A stretch of 64,000 nucleotides of DNA from Calliopsis andreniformis (lineage: Eukaryota; Arthropoda; Insecta; Hymenoptera; Andrenidae): the NCBI RefSeq assembly GCF_051401765.1, contig NW_027480564.1, positions 248,001 through 312,000 on the forward strand, given 5' to 3'. The position numbers and the translations under genes are program-made. Numbering within the stretch: the first letter of the stretch is position 1; every line of letters starts with the position of its first letter. Of the stretch, positions 23,319 to 35,048 are shown piece by piece. Under the pieces are notes generated by a model. That model saw nothing but the letters and a program-made list of their open reading frames with translations, did not search any database and had not been told where the DNA came from.

Positions 23319-26116
23319 AAGGACTGAGGGTTGAGGATGAGGGCAGAGGGTCAGGGATTGAGATTTGACGACTGAGGATTGAGGAGTGAGGATTGAGAAT
23401 TGAGGATTGATGATTGAAGATTGGAGATTGAGGATTGGGTATTGAGGATTGAAGAATGGGGATTGAGGATTGAGGATTGAGGATTGAGGATTGAGGATTG
23501 AGGATCTAGGATTGGAGATCGATTATTGAGGATTGCAGATTGAGGATTGAGGACTGAGGATTGAGGATCTAGAATTGGAGATTGATTATGGAGGATTGAA
23601 GATTGAGGATTGATGATTGAGGATTGAGAATTGAGAATTGAGGATGAGGACTGAGGGTTGAGGATTGAGGTTTGAGAAATGAGGATTGAGGATTGAGGAT
23701 TGAGGATTGAGGATTGTGTATTAAAGATTGAGTATTGATCACTGAGGATTGAGGATTGAGGATTGAGGGTTGATGATTGAATATTGAGGATTGAAGATTG
23801 AGGATTGAGGATTGAGGATTGAGGATTGAGAATTGAGGATGAGGACTGAGGGTTGAGGATTGAGGTTTGAGGAATGAGGATTGAGGTTTGAGGATTGAGG
23901 ATTGAGGATTGAGGATTGAGGATTGAGGATTGAGGATTGAGGATTGGGGATTGAATATTGAGTACTGAGGATTGAAGATTGAGGATTGAGGATTGAGGAT
24001 TGATGATGGAGGATGAGGGCTGAGGGTTGAGGATTGAGGTTTGAGTATTGAATCCTGAGAATTCAGGATATTCTATTGAGTATTGAGAATTGAGGATTGA
24101 TGGTTGAGTACTGAGGACTGAGGATTGGGGATTGAAGGTTGAGTATTGAGGATTCAGAATTGAGGTTTGAGGGCCGAGGATTGAGGATTGAAGATTGAGT
24201 ATTGAGGATTGAAGGTTGAGGATTGAGGATTGAGGATTAAGGATTGAGGATGATGTCTGAGGGTTGAGGATTGAGGATTGAGGATTGAGGATTGAGGATT
24301 GAAGATTGGATATTGAGGATTGAAGATTGAGGATCGAGGATTGAGGACTGAGGATTGAGGCTTGAAGGTTGAGTATTGAAGATTCAGGATTGAGGTTTGA
24401 GGACGGAGGATTGAGGATTGAAGATTGAGTATTAGGGATTGAAGATTGAGGATTGAGGATTGAGGATTGAGGATGGAGGATGATGTATGAGGTTTGAGGA
24501 TTGATGTTTGAGGACTGAGGACTGAGGATTGAAGACTGAGGGTTGAGGATGAGGGCAGAGGGTCTGGGATTGAGGTTTGACGACTGAGGATTGAGGATTG
24601 AGGATTGAAGATTGAATATTGAGGATTGAAGATTGAGGATTGAGGATTGAGGGATGAGGATGGAGGATTAGGGCTGAGGGTTGAGGATTGAGGTTTGAGG
24701 ACTGAGGACTGAGGATTGTGGATCGAGAGTTGAGGATTGAGGATTGAGGATTGAGGATTGAGGATTGAGAATTGAGGATTGATGATTGAGGGTTGAAAAT
24801 TGAATATTGAGGATTGAAGATTGAGGATTGATGATTAAGGATTGAGGATGCAGGATGAGGGCTGAGGGTTGAGGATTGAGGTTTGAGGACTGAGGACTGA
24901 GGATTGAGGATTGAGAATTGAGTATTAGGGATTGAAGATTGAAGATTGAGTATTGAGAATTGAGGATTGAGGATTGAGGATTGAGGATTGAGAATTGAGG
25001 ATGAGGACTGAGGGTTGAGGATTGGGGATTGAGGATTGACGATTGAGGATTGAGTATTGAGGATTGAGAATTGAGGATTGAGGTTTGAAATTGAGTATTA
25101 CGGATTGAGGATTGAGGATTGAGATTTGATTATTGAATATTGTGGATTGAGTATTGAACCATGAGAATTCAGGATATTCTAGTGAGTATTGAGAATTGGG
25201 GATTGATCGTTGAGTATTGAGGATTCATGTCTGAGGGTTGTGTGTTGAATATTGAGGGTTGAGGGTTGAGGATTGAGGATTGAGGATGATGTATGAGGTT
25301 TGAGGATTGATGTTTGAGGACTGAGGACTGAGGATTGAAGACTGAGGGTTGAGGATGAGGGCAGAGGGTCAGGGATTGAGGTTTGACGACTGAGGATTGA
25401 GGATTGAGGATTGAAGATTGAATATTGAGGATTGAAGATTGAGGATTGAGGTTTGAGGATTGAGGACTGAGGATTGAGGACTGAGGATTGAGCATTGAGG
25501 ATTGAGCATTGAGGATTGAAGATTGAAGACTGGGGATTGAGGATTGAAGGTTGAGAATTAAGGATTGATGATTGTGTATTGAGGATCTAGGATTGGAGAT
25601 CGATTATTGAGGATTGAAGATTGAGGATTGAGGATTGAGGATTGAGGATTGAGAATTGAGGATGAGGACTGAGGGTTGAGGATTGAGGTTTGAGGAATGA
25701 GGATTGAGGGTTGAGGATTGAGGATTGAGGATTGAGGGTTGAGGATTGAGGATTGAGGATTGGGGATTGAATATTGAGTACTGAGGATTGAAGATTGAGG
25801 ATTGAGGATTGAGGATTGATGATGGAGGATGAGGGCTGAGGGTTGAGGATTGAGGTTTGAGTATTGAATCCTGAGAATTCAGGATATTCTATTGAGTATT
25901 GGGAATTGAGGGTTGATGGTTGAGTACTGAGGACTCAGGATTGAGGATTGAAGGTTGAGTATTGAGGATTCAGAATTGAGGTTTGAGGGCTGAGGATTGA
26001 GGATTGAAGATTGAGTATTGAGGATTGAAGATTGAGGATTGAGCATTGAGGATTGAGGATTGAGGATGATGTCTGAGGTTTGAGGATTGAGGTTTGAGGA
26101 CTGAGGACTGAGGATT
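23319..26116. repeat. 2,798-bp tandem duplication, copy 2
   Basis: This is the second tandem copy. Similarity to copy 1 ends at about 26116/23318, where GGATTGAGGACTG meets GGATTAAGGACTG, as expected for two adjacent 2,798-bp units. Part of this copy (about 23539-25001) was copied again to 27390-28852 at offset 3,851. Its right part (from about 25498) recurs at about 29789 onward. The CCATGAG landmark is at about 25159. Confidence 0.85.
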
Positions 26117-27389
26117 GAGGACTGAGGATTGAGGATGAGGGCTGAGGGTCGGGGATTGAGGTTTGACGGCTGAGGACTGAGGATTGAGGATTGAGAATTA
26201 AGGATTGTTGATATAGGATTGATGATTGGGGATTGGTTATTGAGGATTGAAGAATGAGGATTGAGGATTGAGGATTGAGGATTGAGGGTTGAGGATCTAG
26301 GATTGGAGATTGATTATTGAGGATTGAAGATTGGGGAATGAGGATTGAGGATTGAGGATCTAGGATTGGAGATTGATTATTGAGGATTGAAGATTGGGGA
26401 TTGAGGATTGAGGATTGAGGATCTAGGATTGGAGATTGAAGATTGGGGATTGAGGATTGAGGGTTGAGGATTGAGGACGAGGACTGACGGTTGAGGATTG
26501 AGGTTTGAGGATTGAGGATTGAGGATTGAGGACTGAGGCTTGAGGATTGAGGATTGAGCATTGAGGATTGAAGATTGAGGACTGGCGATTGAGGATTGAA
26601 GATTGAGGATTAAGGATTGAGGATTGGGAATTGAGGATGTAGGATTGGAGATTGATTATTGAGGATTGAAGATTGAGGATTGAGGATTGAGGATTGAAGA
26701 TTGAGGATTGAGGATTGAGGATTGGGTATTGAGGATTGAAGAATTAGGATTGAGGATTGAGGATTGAGAATTGAGGGTTGAGGATCTAGGATTGAAGATT
26801 GAGGACTGAGGATTGAGGATTGAGGATTGAGGATTGAGGATGGAGGATGAGGGCTGAGGGTTGAGGATTGAGGTTTGAGTATTGGGTCCTGAGAATTCAG
26901 GATATTCTATGAGTATTGAGAATTGAGGATTGGTGGTTGAGTATTGAGGACTGAGGATTGAGGCTTGAAGGTTGAGTATTGAAGATTCAGGATTGAGGTT
27001 TGGGGACTGAGGATTGAGGATTGAAGATTGAGTATTAGGGATTGAAGATTGAGGATTGAGGATTGAGGATTGAGGATTGAGGATTGAAGACTGAGGATTG
27101 AGGATTGAGGATTGTGTATTAAAGATTGAGTATTGATCACTGAGGATTGAGGATTGAGGATTGAGTGTTGAGGATTGAGGGTTGATGATTGAATATTGAG
27201 GATTGAAGATTCAGGATTGATGATTAAGGATTGAGGATGGAGGACGAAGGCTGAGTGTTGAGGATTGAGGTTTGAGGACTGAGGGCAGAGGATTGAGGAT
27301 TGAGAATTGAGGATTGAGGATTGAGGATTGAGGATTGAAGATTGAGTATTGAGGATCGAAGATTGAGGATTGAGCATTGACGATTGAGG
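26117..27389. repeat. Satellite block duplicated at 30.4-31.7 kb
   Basis: This block belongs to a duplication in which about 25498-27395 matches about 29789-31665. The offset is 4,291 at the left, 4,298 in the middle and 4,270 at the right. The last shift is exactly 28 bases (four heptamers) present near 26675-26720 and absent near 30960. Both copies share a one-base deletion in the landmark (ATTCTATGAG instead of ATTCTATTGAG, at 26904 and 31174), which confirms common origin. Confidence 0.82.
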
Positions 27390-28852
27390 ATTGAGGATTG
27401 AGGACTGAGGATTGAGGATCTAGAATTGGAGATTGATTATGGAGGATTGAAGATTGAGGATTGATGATTGAGGATTGAGAATTGAGAATTGAGGATGAGG
27501 ACTGAGGGTTGAGGATTGAGGTTTGAGAAATGAGGATTGAGGATTGAGGATTGAGGATTGAGGATTGTGTATTAAAGATTGAGTATTGATCACTGAGGAT
27601 TGAGGATTGAGGATTGAGGGTTGATGATTGAATATTGAGGATTGAAGATTGAGGATTGAGGATTGAGGATTGAGGATTGAGAATTGAGGATGAGGACTGA
27701 GGGTTGAGGATTGAGGTTTGAGGAATGAGGATTGAGGTTTGAGGATTGAGGATTGAGGATTGAGGATTGAGGATTGAGGATTGAGGATTGAGGATTGGGG
27801 ATTGAATATTGAGTACTGAGGATTGAAGATTGAGGATTGAGGATTGAGGATTGATGATGGAGGATGAGGGCTGAGGGTTGAGGATTGAGGTTTGAGTATT
27901 GAATCCTGAGAATTCAGGATATTCTATTGAGTATTGAGAATTGAGGATTGATGGTTGAGTACTGAGGACTGAGGATTGGGGATTGAAGGTTGAGTATTGA
28001 GGATTCAGAATTGAGGTTTGAGGGCCGAGGATTGAGGATTGAAGATTGAGTATTGAGGATTGAAGGTTGAGGATTGAGGATTGAGGATTAAGGATTGAGG
28101 ATGATGTCTGAGGGTTGAGGATTGAGGATTGAGGATTGAGGATTGAGGATTGAAGATTGGATATTGAGGATTGAAGATTGAGGATCGAGGATTGAGGACT
28201 GAGGATTGAGGCTTGAAGGTTGAGTATTGAAGATTCAGGATTGAGGTTTGAGGACGGAGGATTGAGGATTGAAGATTGAGTATTAGGGATTGAAGATTGA
28301 GGATTGAGGATTGAGGATTGAGGATGGAGGATGATGTATGAGGTTTGAGGATTGATGTTTGAGGACTGAGGACTGAGGATTGAAGACTGAGGGTTGAGGA
28401 TGAGGGCAGAGGGTCTGGGATTGAGGTTTGACGACTGAGGATTGAGGATTGAGGATTGAAGATTGAATATTGAGGATTGAAGATTGAGGATTGAGGATTG
28501 AGGGATGAGGATGGAGGATTAGGGCTGAGGGTTGAGGATTGAGGTTTGAGGACTGAGGACTGAGGATTGTGGATCGAGAGTTGAGGATTGAGGATTGAGG
28601 ATTGAGGATTGAGGATTGAGAATTGAGGATTGATGATTGAGGGTTGAAAATTGAATATTGAGGATTGAAGATTGAGGATTGATGATTAAGGATTGAGGAT
28701 GCAGGATGAGGGCTGAGGGTTGAGGATTGAGGTTTGAGGACTGAGGACTGAGGATTGAGGATTGAGAATTGAGTATTAGGGATTGAAGATTGAAGATTGA
28801 GTATTGAGAATTGAGGATTGAGGATTGAGGATTGAGGATTGAGAATTGAGGA
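27390..28852. repeat. 1.46-kb block copied from (or to) 23539-25001
   Basis: This block matches 23539-25001 at a constant offset of 3,851, for example CTAGAATTGG at 23569 and 27420, and GGTCTGGGAT at 24561 and 28412. The left edge falls in plain heptamers near 27390. The right edge falls where GATGAGGACTG in one copy faces GATTGAGGATG in the other. The piece lacks the CCATGAG landmark that follows it in the partner. Confidence 0.85.
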
Positions 28853-30310
28853 TTGAGGATGATGTCTGAGGGTTGAGAAGAGAGGTTTGAGGACTGAGGA
28901 CTGAGGATTGAAGACTGAGGGTTGAGGATGAGGGCAGAGGGTCAGGGATTGAGGTTTGACGACTGAGGATTGAGGATTGAGGATTGAGAATTGAGGATTG
29001 ATGATTGAGGATTGATGACTGAGGATTGGGTATTGAGGATTGAGGAATGAGGATTGAGGATTGAGGATTGAGGATTGAGGGTTGAGGATCTAGGATTGGA
29101 GATTGATTATTGAGGATTGAAGATTGGGGATTGAGGATTGAGGATTGAGGATCTAGGATTGGAGATTGATTAATGAGGATTGAAGATTGAGGATTGATGA
29201 TTGAGGATTGAGAATTGAGAAATGAGGATGAGGACTGAGGGTTGAGGATTGAGGTTTGAGAAATGAGGATTGAGGATTGAGGATTGAGGATTGAGGATTG
29301 AGGATTGAGGATTGTGTATTAAAGATTGAGTATTGATCACTGAGGATTGAGGATGGAGGATTGAGGGTTGAGGATTGAGGGTTGATGATTGAATATTGAA
29401 GATTCAAGATTGAGGATTGATGATTAAGGATTGAGGATGGAGGATGAGGGCTGAGTGTTGAGGATTGAGGTTTGAGGACTGAGGACAGAGGATTGAGGAT
29501 TGAGAATTGAGGATTGAGGATTCAGGATTGAGGATTGAAAATTGAGTATTGAGGATTGAAAATTGAGGATTGAGGATTGACGATTGAGGATTGAGGATTG
29601 AAGATTGAGGATTGAGGATTGAGGATTGAGGATTGAGGATTGAGGATTGAGGATTGAAGATTGAGTATCGATGATTGAATATTGAGGATTGAGGATTGAG
29701 GTTTGAGGATTGAGGACGAGGACTGACGGTTGAGGATTGAGGTTTGAGGATTGAGGACTGAGGATTGAGGACTGAGGATTGAGCATTGAGGATTGAGCAT
29801 TGAGGATTGAAGATTGAAGACTGGGGATTGAGGATTGAAGGTTGAGAATTAAGGATTGATGATTGTGTATTGAGGATCTAGGATTGGAGATCGATTATTG
29901 AGGATTGAAGATTGAGGATTGAGGATTGAGGATTGAGGATTGAGGATTGAGAATTGAGGATGAGGACTGAGGGTTGAGGATTGAGGTTTGAGGAATGAGG
30001 ATTGAGGGTTGAGGATTGAGGATTGAGGATTGAGGGTTGAGGATTGAGGATTGAGGATTGGGGATTGAATATTGAGTACTGAGGATTGAAGATTGAGGAT
30101 TGAGGATTGAGGATTGATGATGGAGGATGAGGGCTGAGGGTTGAGGATTGAGGTTTGAGTATTGAATCCTGAGAATTCAGGATATTCTATTGAGTATTGG
30201 GAATTGAGGATTGATGGTTGAGTACTGAGGACTCAGGATTGAGGATTGAAGGTTGAGTATTGAGGATTCAGAATTGAGGTTTGAGGGCTGAGGATTGAGG
30301 ATTGAAGATT
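28853..30310. repeat. Satellite block duplicated at 32.2-33.5 kb
   Basis: This block matches about 32164-33525. The offset is 3,311 up to about 29600 and 3,213 from about 29701. The change of 98 bases is exactly 14 heptamers, present near 29603-29700 and absent near 32913. The block includes the 66-base region with GATTCAGG and GAAAATTGAG units and an EcoRI landmark at 30173 (partner 33386). Nothing but satellite is seen. Confidence 0.82.
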
Positions 30311-32163
30311 GAGTATTGAGGATTGAAGATTGAGGATTGAGCATTGAGGATTGAGGATTGAGGATGATGTCTGAGGTTTGAGGATTGAGGTTTGAGGACT
30401 GAGGACTGAGGATTAAGGACTGAGGATTGAGGATGAGGGCTGAGGGTCGGGGATTGAGGTTTGACGGCTGAGGACTGAGGATTGAGGATTGAGAATTAAG
30501 GATTGTTGATAGAGGATTGATGATTGAGGATTGGGTATTGAGGATTGAAGAATGAGGATTGAGGATTGAGGATTGAGGATTGAGGGTTGAGGATCTAGGA
30601 TTGGAGATTGATTATTGAGGATTGAAGATTGGGGAATGAGGATTGAGGATTGAGGATCTAGGATTGGAGATTGATTATTGAGGATTGAAGATTGGGGATT
30701 GAGGAATGAGGATTGAGGATCTAGGATTGGAGATTGAAGATTGGGGATTGATGATTGAGGGTTGAGGATTGAGGACGAGGACTGACGGTTGAGGATTGAG
30801 GTTTGAGGATTGAGGATTGAGGATTGAGGACTGAGGCTTGAGGATTGAGGATTGAGCATTGAGGATTGAAGATTGAGGACTGGCGATTGAGGATTGAAGA
30901 TTGAGGATTAAGGATTGAGGATTGGGAATTGAGGATGTAGGATTGGAGATTGATTATTGAGGATTGAAGATTGAGGATTGAGGATTGAGGATTGGGTATT
31001 GAGGATTGAAGAATTAGGATTGAGGATTGAGGATTGAGAATTGAGGGTTGAGGATCTAGGATTGAAGATTGAGGACTGAGGATTGAGGATTGAGGATTGA
31101 GGATTGAGGATGGAGGATGAGGGCTGAGGGTTGAGGATTGAGGTTTGAGTATTGGGTCCTGAGAATTCAGGATATTCTATGAGTATTGAGAATTGAGGAT
31201 TGGCGGTTGAGTATTGAGGACTGAGGATTGAGGCTTGAAGGTTGAGTATTGAAGATTCAGGATTGAGGTTTGGGGACTGAGGATTGAGGATTGAAGATTG
31301 AGTATTAGGGATTGAAGATTGAGGATTGAGGATTGAGGATTGAGGATTGAGGATTGAAGACTGAGGATTGAGGATTGAGGATTGTGTATTAAAGATTGAG
31401 TATTGATCACTGAGGATTGAGGATTGAGGATTGAGTGTTGAGGATTGAGGGTTGATGATTGAATATTGAGGATTGAAGATTCAGGATTGATGATTAAGGA
31501 TTGAGGATGGAGGACGAAGGCTGAGTGTTGAGGATTGAGGTTTGAGGACTGAGGGCAGAGGATTGAGGATTGAGAATTGAGGATTGAGGATTGAGGATTG
31601 AGGATTGAAGATTGAGTATTGAGGATCGAAGATTGAGGATTGAGCATTGACGATTGAGGATTGAGGATTGAAGATTGAGTATTGATGATTGAAGATTGAG
31701 GATTGAGGATTGAAGATTGAGTATTGAGGATTGAAGATTGAGGATTGAGGATTGAGGATTGAGGATTGAGGATTGAGGATTGAAGATTGAGGATTGAGGA
31801 TTGAGGATTGAGGATTGAGCATTGAGGATTGTAGATTGAATATTGATGATTGAAGATTGAGGATTGACGTTTGAGGGTTGTGGATTGAGGACGAGGACTG
31901 AGGGTTGAATATTGATGATTGAGTTCTGAGGATTGAGGATTGAAGATTGAAAATTGAGGCTTGAGGATTGAGGATTGAGGATTGAGGATTGAAGATTGGA
32001 TATTGAGGATTGAAGATTGAGGATCGAGGATTGAGGACTGAGGATTGAGGCTTGAAGGTTGAGTATTGAAGATTCAGGATTGAGGTTTGAGGACTGAGCA
32101 TTGAGGATAGAAGATTGAGTATTAGGGATTGAAGATTGAGGATTGAGGATTGAGGATTGAGGA
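30311..32163. repeat. Satellite block: partner of 26.1-27.4 kb, then of 15.8-16.3 kb
   Basis: The first part, to about 31665, is the partner of about 26010-27395 (offset 4,298 then 4,270). From about 31666 the sequence follows 15766-16263 instead, at offset 15,900. The switch at about 31666 lies in plain heptamers with no sign of a junction sequence, as expected if exchange occurs between identical units. The EcoRI landmark is at 31163. Confidence 0.78.
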
Positions 32164-33530
32164 TTGAGGATGATGTCTGAGGGTTGAGGAGAGAGGTTTG
32201 AGGACTGAGGACTGAGGATTGAAGACTGAGGGTTGAGGATGAGGGCAGAGGGTCAGGGATTGAGGTTTGACGACTGAGGATTGAGGATTGAGGATTGAGA
32301 ATTGAGGATTGATGATTGAGGATTGAAGATTGAGGATTGGGTATTGAGGATTGAAGAATGAGGATTGAGGATTGAGGATTGAGGATTGAGGGTTGAGGAT
32401 CTAGGATTGGAGATTGATTATTGAGGATTGAAGATTGGGGATTGAGGATTGAGGATTGAGGATCTAGGATTGGAGATTGATTAATGAGGATTGAAGATTG
32501 AGGATTGATGATTGAGGATTGAGAATTGAGAAATGAGGATGAGGACTGAGGGTTGAGGATTGAGGTTTGAGAAATGAGGATTGAGGATTGAGGATTGAGG
32601 ATTGAGGATTGAGGATTGAGGATTGTGTATTAAAGATTGAGTATTGATCACTGAGGATTGAGGATGGAGGATTGAGGGTTGAGGATTGAGGGTTGATGAT
32701 TGAATATTGAAGATTCAAGATTGAGGATTGATGATTAAGGATTGAGGATGGAGGATGAGGGCTGAGTGTTGAGGATTGAGGTTTGAGGACTGAGGACAGA
32801 GGATTGAGGATTGAGAATTGAGGATTGAGGATTCAGGATTGAGGATTGAAAATTGAGTATTGAGGATTGAAAATTGAGGATTGAGGATTGACGATTGAGG
32901 ATTGAGGATTGAGGTTTGAGGATTGAGGACGAGGACTGACGGTTGAGGATTGAGGTTTGAGGATTGAGGACTGAGGATTGAGGACTGAGGATTGAGCATT
33001 GAGGATTGAGCATTGAGGATTGAAGATTGAAGACTGGGGATTGAGGATTGAAGGTTGAGAATTAAGGATTGATGATTGTGTATTGAGGATCTAGGTTTGG
33101 AGATCGATTATTGAGGATTGAAGATTGAGGATTGAGGATTGAGGATTGAGGATTGAGGATTGAGAATTGAGGATGAGGACTGAGGGTTGAGGATTGAGGT
33201 TTGAGGAATGAGGATTGAGGGTTGAGGATTGAGGATTGAGGATTGAGGGTTGAGGATTGAGGATTGAGGATTGGGGATTGAATATTGAGTACTGAGGATT
33301 GAAGATTGAGGATTGAGGATTGAGGATTGATGATGGAGGATGAGGGCTGAGGGTTGAGGATTGAGGTTTGAGCATTGAATCCTGAGAATTCAGGATATTC
33401 TATTGAGTATTGGGAATTGAGGATTGATGGTTGAGTACTGAGGACTCAGGATTGAAGATTGAAGGTTGAGTATTGAGGATTCAGAATTGAGGTTTGAGGG
33501 CTGAGGATTGAGGATTGAAGATTGAGTCTT
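32164..33530. repeat. Satellite block, partner of 28853-30310
   Basis: This copy is shorter by 14 heptamers near 32913 than its partner (see 28853-30310). Small differences include GATCTAGGTTTGG near 33089 against GATCTAGGATTGG, and GAGCATTGAATCC near 33371 against GAGTATTGAATCC. The latter creates an extra minus-strand ATG and so an extra 94-codon open frame, a good example of how single changes make apparent genes here. Confidence 0.8.
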
Positions 33531-34385
33531 GAGGATTGAAGGTTGAGGATTGAGGATTGAGGATTAAGGATTGAGGATAATGTCTGAGGGTTGAGGATTG
33601 AGGATTGAGGATTGAGGATTGAGGATTGAGGATTGAAGATTGAGGATTGAGGATTGAGGATTGTGTATTAAAGATTGAGTATTGATCACTGAGGATTGAG
33701 GATTGAGGATTGAGTGTTGAGGATTGAGGGTTGATGATTGAATATTGAGGATTGAAGATTCAGGATTGATGATTAAGGATTGAGGATGGAGGACGAAGGC
33801 TGAGTGTTGAGGATTGAGGTTTGAGGGCTGAGGGCAGTGGATTGAGGATTGAGAATTGAGGATTGAGGATTGAGGATTGAGGATTGAAAATTGAGTATTG
33901 AGGATCGAAGATTGAGGATTGAGGATTGACGATTGAGGATTGAGGATTGAAGATTGAGTATTGAGGATTGAAGATTGAGGACTGAGGATTGAAGATTGAG
34001 TATTGAGGATTGAAGATTGAGGATTGAGGATTGAGGATTGAGGATTGAGGATTGAAGATTGAGGATTGAGGATTGAGGATTGAGGATTGAGCATTGAGGA
34101 TTGAAGATTTAATATTGATGATTGAAGATTGAGGATTGACGATTGAGTGTTGTGGATTGAGGACGAGGACTGAGGGTTGAATATTGATGATTGAGTTCTG
34201 AGGATTGAGGATTGAAGATTGAAAATTGAGGCTTGAGGATTGAGGATTGAGGATTGAGGATTGAAGATTGGATATTGAGGATTGAAGATTGAGGATCGAG
34301 GATTGAGGACTGAGGATTGAGGCTTGAAGGTTGAGTATTGAAGATTCAGGATTGAGGTTTGAGGACTGAGCATTGAGGATAGAAG
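33531..34385. repeat. Satellite block, partner of 15.3-16.2 kb
   Basis: This block aligns with about 15360-16210 (offset 18,171-18,179). It contains GATAATGTCTGAGG near 33577, a change from the usual GATGATGTC. It lies inside the longest minus-strand open frame of the window. Mostly consensus heptamers; no gene. Confidence 0.77.
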
Positions 34386-35048
34386 ATTGAGTATTAGGGA
34401 TTGAAGATTGAGGATTGAGGATTGAGGATTGAGGATTGAGGATGATGTCTGAGGGTTGAGGAGAGAGGTTTGAGGACTGAGGACTGAGGATTGAAGACTG
34501 AGGGTTGAGGATGAGGGCAGAGCGTCAGGGATTGAGGTTTGACGACTGAGGATTGAGGATTGAGGATTGAGAATTGAGGATTGATGATTGAGGATTGAAG
34601 ATTGAGGATTGGGTATTGAGGATTGAAGAATGAGGATTGAGGATTGAGGATTGAGGATTGAGGGTTGAGGATCTAGGATTGGAGATTGATTATTGAGGAT
34701 TGAAGATTGGGGATTGAGGATTGAGGATTGAGGATCTAGGATTGGAGATTGATTAATGAGGATTGAAGATTGAGGATTGATGATTGAGGATTTAGAGTTG
34801 AGAATTGAGGATGAGGTCTGAGGGTTGAGGATTGAGGTTTGAGAAATGAGGATTGAGGATTGAGGATTGAGGATTGAAGATTGAGTATTGAGAATAGAGG
34901 ATTGAGGATTGAGGATTGAGGATTGAGAATTGAGGATGAGGACTGAGGGTTGAGAATTGAGGTTTGAGAAATGAGGATTGAGGATTGAGGATTGAGGATT
35001 GACGGTTGAGGATCGATGATTGAGTATTGAAGATTGAGTATTGATCAC
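33564..35048 (-). other. Longest accidental open reading frame (494 codons), not a gene
   Basis: The frame opens at a GTG (CAC on + in GATCACTGAGG at 35048) and closes at a TAA made by a GATTAAGG unit at 33564. The product is an unbroken low-complexity chain of N-P-Q-S-S-I-L, with no signal peptide, domain or catalytic motif. Three heptamers make 21 bases, or seven codons, and the minus strand of the unit has no stop in any phase; stops arise only from variants (TTA, CTA or TCA on +). Near copies of the region elsewhere have frames of quite different length. There is no sign of selection for coding. Confidence 0.9.

Noticed and set aside
33564..35048. Long minus-strand open reading frames as repeat-containing proteins
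   Set aside because: They are a direct result of a stop-free 7-base unit, occur in all frames, overlap each other, change length between near-identical copies and have no domain or start context beyond the repeat.
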